A stretch of 64,000 nt of DNA, from assembly GCF_900129055.1 (NCBI RefSeq), contig NZ_FQUZ01000014.1:1-64000 (forward strand), read 5' to 3'. Under the pieces are notes generated by a model. That model saw only the letters and a program-made list of their open reading frames with translations, searched no databases and was not told the origin of the DNA. The position numbers and the translations under genes are program-made. Shown here one piece after another: positions 56,825 through 64,000 of the stretch (position 1 is its first letter; each line of letters opens with the position of its first letter). Origin of the DNA: Lampropedia hyalina DSM 16112. Lineage in GTDB: Bacteria > Pseudomonadota > Gammaproteobacteria > Burkholderiales > Burkholderiaceae_C.

Positions 56825-57535
56825 TCAGGCATTCAGAAGCAGCAGGCGCAACGGCCTGGCTTGCTCATGCGGGTTCTCTCCAGATTCAGGCCCGCGCCAC
56901 AGGGAACCCACGCGGATGCGTGGTGCCGCAGAGATGACGACGCGGCAATCCCGATTGACGACCAGAGCAGGCTGGCCGATGGCAATCAGTGCCGGGTGCA
57001 GCAGCCGCTCCAGTGTGGCCACGAGAATGTCCACGGCGGCCACTCCGGCGAATGCTCCGTCCAGCAGCACCGGGTGGGCTGCCGTGATCGTGTAGGCACC
57101 GTTGCAGACATAGTCCACATACGGCCCCTCGACAAAGGGCTGGTGCAGCCTGGCGGGCTGCCCGAACCAGTCGAACCCCCGGAAGTCCAGACGCTGGCGC
57201 GTTTCCTGGTTGCGCTCCAGTTGTGCCTGGCGAATCGTGGTTTCCTCCTTGAACCACCACTCCAGCGTCCAGTAGCCATCGTGCTGTGCCGTCGGTGCGG
57301 CATAGCTGGCGAATCCGGCACCATTGCACCAGGCGATGTGCTCCAGCCCATGCAGAATGCGGTTTTGCAAGGCCGTGCGCTGTTGCGGCAACAAGCGGAT
57401 GCCATGACCGTGGAACTCGCTGCCGTGCAGGATGTCGGCACTGTCCTCTGCCAGTGCGGCGGCCTTTTGCTGTGCCTCCGATACCACACTGTGCAGAATG
57501 TTCTGTGCTTGCTGGAGTCGTGAATGGGCCTTCAT
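56825..57535 (-). CDS. Cache (PDC)-domain protein without membrane anchor
   Basis: 236 aa from the ATG at 57535 (GAGGAG upstream). Residues ~90-190 look like a PAS-like cache sensor: YWTLEWWFKEETTIRQ, PFVEGPYVDYVCNGAYTITAAHPVLLDGAFAGVAAVDILVATLERLL. No signal peptide, helix, or output domain is visible, so it may be a cytoplasmic ligand-binding partner of the adjacent GntR regulator. It lies 29 bp after the gntR gene. Function unknown. Confidence 0.65.
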   Translation of the reverse strand: MKAHSRLQQAQNILHSVVSEAQQKAAALAEDSADILHGSEFHGHGIRLLPQQRTALQNRILHGLEHIAWCNGAGFASYAAPTAQHDGYWTLEWWFKEETTIRQAQLERNQETRQRLDFRGFDWFGQPARLHQPFVEGPYVDYVCNGAYTITAAHPVLLDGAFAGVAAVDILVATLERLLHPALIAIGQPALVVNRDCRVVISAAPRIRVGSLWRGPESGENPHEQARPLRLLLLNA

Positions 57536-57564
57536 GGGCGTTCTCCTCGTCGGCAGGTCGTGGT

Positions 57565-58377
57565 TCAACTGGCAGGTGGCGGGGTGGAAGAAGAGGAGGC
57601 TGCGGCATCCAGTTGCAGCTTGCATGCCAGCAGGCCGTCTGTGAGCGTGGCAATGCCATGCTGCATCAGCTCGCGCACCAACCGGTCATCACCACTGGCC
57701 ATCGCAGAGCACACCGACCGGTAGGTGCGCACGGACTCGGCATGGGTATCGGGCCTGTCGTAGAGCAGGGCTACGAGTGGTGCCCATTCGGCCTGTACTT
57801 CCAGCATCTGGTTGGCCAGCCGCGCCGACTGTGCCTGCCCGGCCAGGGCCAGCAGGCAACGCATATCTGCCTGGGCACGGGCCTGTGCAAAGTCTTCCAC
57901 CAATGTGGCGAATCTGGCCAGTTCGGCGGGCGTGGCGCGCTGTGTGGCCAGTTTGGCACTGTGGCCCGCGACGGCCAGATGGTATTCGCCCAGATCGGCC
58001 AGATAATCGCTGGCCAGCAGACGCAACGGGTGGTGTGAAAGCAGCGTCTGGAGCGAACGGCGACTGACGAAGCTGCCGCCATGACGGCCCCGGCGCGTAT
58101 CGATCAGCCCCCGCACGCGCAGCGTGTTGAGGGCTTCGCGCACGGTCATGGGCGATACCCCCAGCAGACGCGAGAGTTCGGCTTCGTTGGGCAACTGTTC
58201 TTCGTCTTGCAGCAGGCCGCTGACGATGGCGTTGCTCAACCGCTCGATGATCTGCTCGGCCCGGCTGGCCTGTCCAATCGGGGCATACACAATGGCCTTG
58301 GTCAGCATGGCTGTGGCCTGGGCATCGTGCTGCATGCCATGGGAGCCAGTCATGGTTTGTGCGTCAGAAAATGCCAT
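57565..58377 (-). CDS. GntR-family regulator (FadR-like) of the amine-catabolism cluster
   Basis: 270 aa if started at 58377; ATGs at 58353, 58335 and 58308 are alternatives, and none has a strong SD. Winged helix: AEQIIERLSNAIVSGLLQDEEQLPNEAELSRLLGVSPMTVREALNTLRVRGLIDTRRGRHGGSFV. A helical FCD-like effector domain follows. It overlaps the SnoaL-like gene by 14 bases at the chosen start. It likely controls its own operon; a palindrome candidate lies upstream of the first gene (60624-60633). Confidence 0.85.
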   Translation of the reverse strand: MAFSDAQTMTGSHGMQHDAQATAMLTKAIVYAPIGQASRAEQIIERLSNAIVSGLLQDEEQLPNEAELSRLLGVSPMTVREALNTLRVRGLIDTRRGRHGGSFVSRRSLQTLLSHHPLRLLASDYLADLGEYHLAVAGHSAKLATQRATPAELARFATLVEDFAQARAQADMRCLLALAGQAQSARLANQMLEVQAEWAPLVALLYDRPDTHAESVRTYRSVCSAMASGDDRLVRELMQHGIATLTDGLLACKLQLDAAASSSSTPPPAS

Positions 58378-59137
58378 GTGGGTGCAAAGCCTCGTTGTCT
58401 TCCGGTACTGGCAGGATGGCATCCCACATTTCGGCCAATCTGCCGTTTTCGACGCGCCACAGCTCGAAGTAGGCATGGCGCGCACCACCGATGCGGCCTT
58501 CCGAATGGGTCAGCACGAACTGGCCGTCGGACACGGTGCGGTGGATGCGGTCATATTCCAGCCCATTGCCCTCGGCCCTGATCTTCTCCAGAAAGGCGAT
58601 GACTTCCTCGATGCCGTCGGCGATGTCCGGGCTGTGCTGCAAAAAGCTTTGGCCATCGGTGTAACGGTGAAAACCGGTGTAGTCGCCTTCGATCAGGGTT
58701 TGGGTGAAGTATTCGGTGATGTAGTGGCGGTTGCGGTCCACGTCATGCCCTTCGCCGGGTTCGGTCGGGCCGTCAAGCTGGGTGCGGCCACTGGCATTGG
58801 GTGCGGCCTCGGGCACCAGCCCGTCCCAGTGCTCGGCGATCTTGCCATCGTGGACGCGGTAGATGTCGAAGCCCACCAGCGGTTGTTCCTCCAGTCCGGT
58901 GAAGCGGCCGTGGATGGCGACCAGGTCGCCATCGGCCAGCACGCGCACCGGTTCGTGCTTGAGGTTGGGGCTGTTCTCGACCAGTTCGCGCAAACCTTGC
59001 AGGCCATCGGCCACCAGTGGGGAATGCTCGATGAAGTCGGGCGCGAAGTGGCGATTGAGCACGCTGGTATCGCGCAGGGTGAACAGCTCATGGTGGGCGC
59101 GCGCCACCAGATCACGTTTGGTTTGGATGTCGGTCAT
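58364..59137 (-). CDS. Protein with two SnoaL-like (NTF2-fold) domains
   Basis: 257 aa; GGGAG precedes the ATG at 59137. Two tandem SnoaL-like domains: residues ~8-105 (LNRHFAPDFIEHSPLVADGLQGLRELVE ... IYRVHDGKIAEHWDGL) and ~140-245 (YFTQTLIEGDYTGFHRYTDGQSFLQHSPDIADG ... ELWRVENGRLAEMWDAI). The repeated FxQHSP and GKIAEHWD-type strands show internal duplication. SnoaL folds serve as small isomerases, hydrolases or ligand binders. Role here unknown. It begins 16 bp after the dehydrogenase stop. Confidence 0.8.
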   Translation of the reverse strand: MTDIQTKRDLVARAHHELFTLRDTSVLNRHFAPDFIEHSPLVADGLQGLRELVENSPNLKHEPVRVLADGDLVAIHGRFTGLEEQPLVGFDIYRVHDGKIAEHWDGLVPEAAPNASGRTQLDGPTEPGEGHDVDRNRHYITEYFTQTLIEGDYTGFHRYTDGQSFLQHSPDIADGIEEVIAFLEKIRAEGNGLEYDRIHRTVSDGQFVLTHSEGRIGGARHAYFELWRVENGRLAEMWDAILPVPEDNEALHPHGIF

Positions 59138-59153
59138 GTGCATGGCTCCCGGT

Positions 59154-60584
59154 TCAGTCGTTGGACGATGCGACGTGCTTGATGCGGGTGTATTCCTCGA
59201 AGCCGTAGGCCGACAGGTCCTTGCCGTAACCGGACTTCTTGAAGCCGCCATGCGGCATCTCGGCGGTCAGCGGGATGTGGGTGTTGATCCACACGGTGCC
59301 GAAGTCGAGTTCGCGTGACAGCCGCGTGGCGCGGCCGTGGTCGCGCGTCCATACGCTGGAGGCCAGGCCGTACTCGACATCGTTGGCCTTTTCCAGCGCG
59401 TCGGCTTCGTCCCGGAAGGTCTGCACGGTGATGATGGGGCCGAAGATTTCGGTCTGGATGGCTTCGTCGCTCTGTTGCAGGCCACTTACCACGGTCGGCT
59501 CGAAATAGAAACCGGCACGCGCGCCCGGCTTGCCACCAATCTCGACCTTGGCGTGCGCGGGCAGACGTTCGATGAAGCCCTTGACGCGCTCCAACTGGTT
59601 GGCGTTGTTGAGTGGGCCATACAGTGCGTCCTGATCGTCAGGCTCGCCATAGCGGATGCCCTTGACCTGCTCGACCAGTTTGGCGACGAACTGGTCGTGC
59701 ACCGATTCGGCCACGATCACGCGGGTCGCGGCCGTGCAGTCCTGCCCGGCATTGAACAGGCCGGTGATGGCGATCACTTCGGCGGCCTTGTCCAGGTCGG
59801 CATCCTCGAACACCAGCACCGGTGCCTTGCCGCCCAGTTCCAGGTGGGCCTTGGTCAGGTTGGCTGCGGCCGAGGCGGCCACTTGCAGGCCCGCACGCAC
59901 CGAGCCGGTGATGGAGACCAGCGCAGGGGTCTTGTGCGAGACCACGCGCTCACCGGCATCGGCCTTGCCCAGCACCACGTTGATGACGCCCTTGGGGAAG
60001 AAGGGTGCGGCCAGTTCGGCGAACAGCAGGGTGCTTTCGGGGGTGGTGTCGCTGGGCTTGAGCACCACGGCGTTACCGGCGGCCAGCGCGGGAGCGAGCT
60101 TCCAGACGGCCATCATCAGCGGGTAGTTCCAAGGGGCGACCTGGCCGACCACGCCCAGCGGCTCGCGGCGGATGCTGGAAGTCAGGCCCGGCAGGTATTC
60201 GGTGGTGGCCTTGCCTTCGAGGAAGCGCGCGGCACCGGCGAAGAAGCGGATTTGATCCACCGAGGTGGCGACTTCCTCGGAGGCGATCAGGTGCTTGAGC
60301 TGGCCGGTGTTACGGCTTTGCGCCTCGATCAGCCGCTCGCCGTTCTTCTCGACCGCATCGGCCAGTTGCAGCAGGGCTTTCTGGCGTTGCGATGGCGTGC
60401 TGCGGCCCCATTCCTTCGCGGCAGCCTTGGCAGCGGCATAGGCTTTGTCCACGTCTTCCTGCGTGGCATTGGGCGAGCGGGCATTGACCTCGCCGGTGAC
60501 CGGGCTGACGAGATCAAAGGTTTCCGTGCCGCTGGATGCGACGTATTCACCATTGATGAAATGCTTGAGGCTTGCTAACGACAT
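59154..60584 (-). CDS. Aldehyde dehydrogenase, gamma-aminobutyraldehyde dehydrogenase-like
   Basis: 476 aa. NAD(P)-dependent ALDH with Asn/substrate region VGQVAPWNYPLMMAVWKLAPALAAGN, the glutamate motif LELGGKAPV, catalytic Cys in FNAGQDCTAATRV, and EIFGPIITV. The start HFINGEYVASSGTETFDLVSPVTGEV and overall sequence are closest to PatD/PuuC-type enzymes that oxidise 4-aminobutyraldehyde to GABA. First gene of a series that also contains SnoaL, GntR and cache genes and, further on, DUF805 and a PuuB-like oxidase. Substrate assignment is by resemblance only. Confidence 0.88.
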   Translation of the reverse strand: MSLASLKHFINGEYVASSGTETFDLVSPVTGEVNARSPNATQEDVDKAYAAAKAAAKEWGRSTPSQRQKALLQLADAVEKNGERLIEAQSRNTGQLKHLIASEEVATSVDQIRFFAGAARFLEGKATTEYLPGLTSSIRREPLGVVGQVAPWNYPLMMAVWKLAPALAAGNAVVLKPSDTTPESTLLFAELAAPFFPKGVINVVLGKADAGERVVSHKTPALVSITGSVRAGLQVAASAAANLTKAHLELGGKAPVLVFEDADLDKAAEVIAITGLFNAGQDCTAATRVIVAESVHDQFVAKLVEQVKGIRYGEPDDQDALYGPLNNANQLERVKGFIERLPAHAKVEIGGKPGARAGFYFEPTVVSGLQQSDEAIQTEIFGPIITVQTFRDEADALEKANDVEYGLASSVWTRDHGRATRLSRELDFGTVWINTHIPLTAEMPHGGFKKSGYGKDLSAYGFEEYTRIKHVASSND

Positions 60585-60623
60585 GTCTGTCTCCTGATGG
60601 GTCTGTTGGAAGATTGAAAATAT

Positions 60624-60633
60624 ATCATATGAT
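60624..60633. promoter_or_regulatory. Palindrome ATCATATGAT upstream of the aldehyde dehydrogenase gene
   Basis: A perfect 10-bp palindrome in an AT-rich patch about 40 bases upstream of the dehydrogenase start, where promoter and operator should be. The operon encodes a GntR regulator, so this is a plausible operator. The sequence alone does not prove it. Confidence 0.35.
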
Positions 60634-60731
60634 GTTATATGTATTAAAGAATAGGTATTTACCCGATTACAAAAGGGATATTGCAGGTCACGCCTAGGCC
60701 ATCCCGGTGTGTGGCGTGGCTTCAGATTCCG

Positions 60732-60761
60732 AAAAAAAGCCCCGCTGTGGAGGCGAGGCTG
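60732..60761 (-). terminator. Rho-independent terminator after ybdD
   Basis: On the minus strand AGCCTCGC pairs with GCGGGGCT (one G-T) around a short loop, followed by seven Ts (60738-60732). It ends the cstA-ybdD transcript 40 bases after the ybdD stop. Confidence 0.75.
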
Positions 60762-60801
60762 GTGTCATGGGCCTGTGGCAACCGGGCGTGCCGTGGCGCG
60801 A

Positions 60802-61014
60802 TCAGCAGCAGCGCACGGGTTGTCCTTTGCCGCCGCCGTAGCGGGCATCGATGCGGTTGCGGAAGAATTCCTCGTAGCTCATGCAGGGCTGGTCGGGGTG
60901 GTTTTTCTCCATGTGCCGGACGTAGGTGCCGTAGTCCGGCATACCCACCAGCATGCGTGCGGCTTGTCCCAGGTAGCTACCGGCTTCGCGCAGTTTTCCC
61001 AATTGGCTGAACAT
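60802..61014 (-). CDS. YbdD/YjiX family small protein (DUF466)
   Basis: 70 aa from the ATG at 61014 with AAGGAG upstream. Sequence marks: [42 protein letters not shown]. The C-terminus ends in CC. In E. coli YbdD and YjiX are encoded after CstA and BtsT and are needed for pyruvate uptake by these transporters. Here it likewise follows the CstA-type gene, by 25 bp. Confidence 0.9.
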   Translation of the reverse strand: MFSQLGKLREAGSYLGQAARMLVGMPDYGTYVRHMEKNHPDQPCMSYEEFFRNRIDARYGGGKGQPVRCC

Positions 61015-61039
61015 GCTTGCTCTCCTTGCTGTGACGGGG

Positions 61040-63115
61040 TCAGGTGGTGGTGGCCGGAATCGGCTGGAATGGCGTTTCCCGGTCGCTGCGCTGTGGGTTG
61101 CGCCAGCCTGCAATGCCCACTTTCACGGCGTAGAACAGGATGCTGTAGACCACCAGCAGGAACAGTGCGGTCAGCGTGGCATTCGTCCAGGCATTGAAGA
61201 TGATGTGCTGCATTTGCTCCACCGACTTGGCCGGTGCAATCAGCTCGCCTGCTGCCATTGCGTCGCTGTAGCGGTGGGCCAGGGCAATGAAGCCCACGGC
61301 TGGGTTCGGGTCGAACAGCTTGATGAGGCTGGCCGCCGTGGTGCAGATGATGAGCCACAGCGCGGGCAGGGCCGTGACCCAGGCGTAACGCTGGCGTTTC
61401 ATCTTGATGATGACCACCGTGCCCAGCATCAGCGCAATCGCCGCCAGCATCTGGTTGGAGATACCGAACAAAGGCCAGAGGGTGTTGATGCCGCCCAGCG
61501 GATCGACCACCCCCTGATACAGCAGCCAGCCCCACAGTGCCACGCAGCCACCGGTGCCGATGATGTTGGCCGTCCAGGAATCGGTTTTCTTCAGGGCGGG
61601 AATGAAGTTGCCCAGCAGGTCTTGCAGCATGAAGCGACCGGCACGGGTTCCGGCATCGACCGCTGTCAGGATGAACAGGGCCTCGAACAGAATGGCGAAG
61701 TGATACCAGAATGCCATCGTGCCTTCACCCGGCAGCACCTGGTGCAGAATGTAGGCAATGCCCACGGCCAGCGTGGGTGCGCCACCGGCCCGCGCCAGAA
61801 TGGTGTGTTCGCCCACGTCCACAGCCGTTTGCGAGAGCTGCTCGGGGGTGATGGTGAAGCCCCATGAACTGACCGTGGCAGCCACGCTGTGGACATCCGT
61901 GCCCACCAGTGCCGCCGGGCTGTTCATGGCAAAGTAAATGCCCGGCTCGATCACCGAGGCAGCCACCATCGCCATGATGGCCACGAACGATTCCATCAGC
62001 ATGCCGCCGTAGCCGATATAGCGTGCGTGGTGTTCACGCTCCAGCAGCTTGGGCGTGGTGCCGGAGGAAATCAGCGCGTGAAAGCCCGATACCGCCCCGC
62101 AGGCAATCGTGATGAACAGGAACGGGAACATCGTGCCCTTCCAGACCGGCCCCGTGCCATCGACGAACTGGGTGAGGGCGGGCATCTTCAGGTCGGGATT
62201 GACGAACACAATGCCCAGTGCCAGACCGACGATGGTGCCGATCTTCAGGAAGGTGGAAAGGTAGTCGCGCGGTGCGAGCAGCAGCCAGACCGGCAGCACC
62301 GAGGCAATCGCCCCGTAGGCAATCAGCATCCAGGTGATCTGCACACCGGTGAAGGTGAAGGCCGCTGCCCAGGCGGGATGCTGCGACACCCAGCCGCCCG
62401 CCCAGATGGACAGCATCAGCAGCACCAGCCCGATGATGGAAATCTCCCCGATGCGCCCCGGACGGATATAGCGCATGTAGATGCCCATGAAGAAGGCAAT
62501 CGGAATGGTGGCCATCACCGTGAACATGCCCCAGGGGCTTTCCGCCAGGGCCTTGACCACAATCAGGGCCAGCACCGCCAGGATGATGATCATGATGAGG
62601 AAAGCCCCGAACAGCGCGATCGTGCCGGGAACCTGCCCCATCTCCTCGCGCACCAGCTCCCCCAGGGAGCGGCCATTGCGGCGGCTGGAGATGAACAGCA
62701 CCATGAAATCCTGCACCGCACCGGCCAGCACCACACCGGCAATCAGCCAGAGCGTACCCGGCAGATAGCCCATCTGTGCGGCCAGCACCGGCCCCACCAG
62801 CGGCCCGGCCCCGGCAATCGCGGCAAAGTGGTGACCGAACAGAATGTGCTTGTTGGTGGGCACATAATCCAGCCCATCGTTGTTCACCACGGCAGGCGTG
62901 GCCCGATTCGGATCCAGCCCCATCACCTTGTTGGCGATGAACAGGCTGTAATAACGGTAGGCCACCAGATAGATGGACACCGCCGCGACCACGATCCACA
63001 GCGCATTGATCGGCTCGCCCCGGCGCAGGGCAACCACGCCCAGTGCCGCAGCTCCCAGTACAGACAGGGCGATCCAGCCAAGATGCCCCAACCCGGTTTT
63101 GGAGGTAGTGCTCAT
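61040..63115 (-). CDS. cstA: CstA/BtsT-family carbon starvation transporter (pyruvate/peptide)
   Basis: 691 aa, many hydrophobic helices. CstA marks: [96 protein letters not shown], and [21 protein letters not shown]. The family takes up pyruvate and perhaps peptides during carbon limitation. With YbdD downstream the pair looks functional. No strong SD is seen before the ATG at 63115, and no CRP-type site was recognised. Confidence 0.93.
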   Translation of the reverse strand: MSTTSKTGLGHLGWIALSVLGAAALGVVALRRGEPINALWIVVAAVSIYLVAYRYYSLFIANKVMGLDPNRATPAVVNNDGLDYVPTNKHILFGHHFAAIAGAGPLVGPVLAAQMGYLPGTLWLIAGVVLAGAVQDFMVLFISSRRNGRSLGELVREEMGQVPGTIALFGAFLIMIIILAVLALIVVKALAESPWGMFTVMATIPIAFFMGIYMRYIRPGRIGEISIIGLVLLMLSIWAGGWVSQHPAWAAAFTFTGVQITWMLIAYGAIASVLPVWLLLAPRDYLSTFLKIGTIVGLALGIVFVNPDLKMPALTQFVDGTGPVWKGTMFPFLFITIACGAVSGFHALISSGTTPKLLEREHHARYIGYGGMLMESFVAIMAMVAASVIEPGIYFAMNSPAALVGTDVHSVAATVSSWGFTITPEQLSQTAVDVGEHTILARAGGAPTLAVGIAYILHQVLPGEGTMAFWYHFAILFEALFILTAVDAGTRAGRFMLQDLLGNFIPALKKTDSWTANIIGTGGCVALWGWLLYQGVVDPLGGINTLWPLFGISNQMLAAIALMLGTVVIIKMKRQRYAWVTALPALWLIICTTAASLIKLFDPNPAVGFIALAHRYSDAMAAGELIAPAKSVEQMQHIIFNAWTNATLTALFLLVVYSILFYAVKVGIAGWRNPQRSDRETPFQPIPATTT

Positions 63116-63345
63116 AGAAAATCATCAATGAAGAGTTGGAAGAAAACAACCGCCCCCATGACGGACGCGGCTGCGCCAACGACAGTGTAGATTCTCCCGA
63201 CGCACGCTGCACTCCAGTTGCGATAAATTCTCAATATTTCTGGAGGCGTGCGATTTTGTTGCCTATCGGCGGCTTGGCACCCTTTGTTTCAGAGGGTTTC
63301 ACCAATGGCCCGTTCTCTTCCTTTTTGATGCGCAGTCCGTGAGGA

Positions 63346-64000
63346 TTACTTCTTGCCCTTGTCCGCGTAGGGGTTGTCGGAGGTCTTGAATTCGAGGCGC
63401 AGGGGGGTGCCTTCGAGCTTGAAGGCTTTGCGGAACCAGCTTTCCAGAAACCGCTGGTAGGCGTGATCGACGTTTTCCAGCGAGTTGCCGTGGATGACGA
63501 TGATGGGCGGGTTCATGCCGCCCTGGTGGGCGTAGCGCATTTTGGGGCGGTACATGCCGCTCTTGCGCGGGGCCTGGTGCTGGATGGCCTCTTGCAGAAG
63601 GCGTGTGAGCACCGAGGTGGTCATCTTGCGGGTGGCGGCATCGTAGGCTGCGCCAATGGCCTGCCACAGCGGCCCCAGCCCCTGGCGGCGCAGGGCCGAG
63701 ATGTTGCGCTGGGCGGCAAAGCGCATGAAGGTCAGGCGGGTTTCCAGCGAGCGTTCCAGTTGCTGGCGTTGGTAGCTGTCGATGGCATCCCATTTGTTGA
63801 TGGCGACGACCACGGCCCGGCCTGATTCGAGGATGTAGCCGGCAATGTGGGCATCCTGGTCGGTCACGCCCTGGGTGGCATCGAGCAGCAGCACCACGAC
63901 GTGGGCTTTTTCGATGGCTTGCAGGGTTTTGATGACGGAGAACTTTTCGATGGATTCGAATACCTTGCCTTTTTTGCGCAGTCCGGCGGTGTCGATGAGT
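63346..64000 (-). CDS. der: Ribosome-biogenesis GTPase Der (EngA), C-terminal part
   Basis: The 3' part of der; the 5' part lies beyond the right edge. The visible part starts inside the second GTPase domain ([20 protein letters not shown], i.e. the DTAG G3 motif, then the G4 motif NKWD in [12 protein letters not shown]) and continues into the KH-like C-terminal domain ([47 protein letters not shown]). It ends in a lysine-rich tail. Der is needed for 50S subunit maturation. Confidence 0.95.
   Translation of the reverse strand, partial: LIDTAGLRKKGKVFESIEKFSVIKTLQAIEKAHVVVLLLDATQGVTDQDAHIAGYILESGRAVVVAINKWDAIDSYQRQQLERSLETRLTFMRFAAQRNISALRRQGLGPLWQAIGAAYDAATRKMTTSVLTRLLQEAIQHQAPRKSGMYRPKMRYAHQGGMNPPIIVIHGNSLENVDHAYQRFLESWFRKAFKLEGTPLRLEFKTSDNPYADKGKK

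Noticed and set aside
1-64000. CRISPR array, prophage, toxin-antitoxin or restriction system
   Set aside because: No regularly spaced repeats, phage structural genes, paired toxin-antitoxin ORFs or methyltransferase motifs were seen.

Overview
The window is chromosomal DNA of a betaproteobacterium, most likely Burkholderiales. The evidence is a GC-rich base composition, housekeeping proteins of clear betaproteobacterial character (AspRS, Lon, ClpX, RdgC, SecB), and two conserved clusters: rhodanese-grxC-secB-gpsA, and trigger factor-clpP-clpX-lon behind a tRNA-Leu. I do not name a genus.

Layout. 1-0.5 kb: the 5' part of an IS630-type transposase gene and a hairpin-rich strip that looks like insertion-sequence ends. 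0.5-2.7 kb: an exported RidA-like protein and a Tat-exported flavin amine oxidase. 3-12 kb: biotin synthase, then the propionyl-CoA/methylmalonyl-CoA operon (mutase, MeaB, PccB, PccA) with a divergent GntR regulator. 12-23 kb: aldo/keto reductase, upp, rdgC, an AEC transporter, a trpB without trpA, gpsA-secB-grxC-rhodanese, gpmA and a C-terminal processing protease. 23-32 kb: FmdB-like zinc ribbon, aspS, tRNA-Leu(UAG), tig-clpP-clpX-lon (lon with a heat-shock-type promoter candidate) and tRNA-Gly(GCC).

32-51.7 kb is the accessory part. A tight minus-strand module runs TldD-like (Tat) - TldE-like - MoxR ATPase - DUF58 - BatA/VWA - DUF4175-like - DUF4159 - GATase-like membrane protein. Most of its genes overlap by 4-8 bases. 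It sits between two FepA/PfeA-type catecholate-siderophore receptor genes. The right receptor is intact. The left one has lost its plug domain, is frame-broken at the signal peptide, and carries a 161-bp MITE with CTAG target duplication inserted in frame. A YncE-like beta-propeller gene and an MFS exporter lie beyond it. The TldD-like protein has lost the HExxxH metalloprotease motif.

52-61 kb: MarC-type membrane protein, a membrane-anchored FMN glutamate-synthase-like protein, and an amine/polyamine-catabolism set (Tat-borne PuuB-like oxidase, DUF805, cache-domain protein, GntR regulator, double SnoaL protein, gamma-aminobutyraldehyde-type dehydrogenase). 61-64 kb: CstA/BtsT-type transporter with its YbdD partner, then the 3' part of der running off the right edge.

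Likely cooperation: BioB supplies biotin to PccA/PccB, whose product goes to the B12 mutase kept active by MeaB; RidA may clear imines made by the amine oxidase; the ALDH cluster probably converts amine-derived aldehydes to acids. The most promising little-described item is the TldD/E-MoxR-VWA-DUF4159 module with its degenerate TldD and flanking siderophore receptors.
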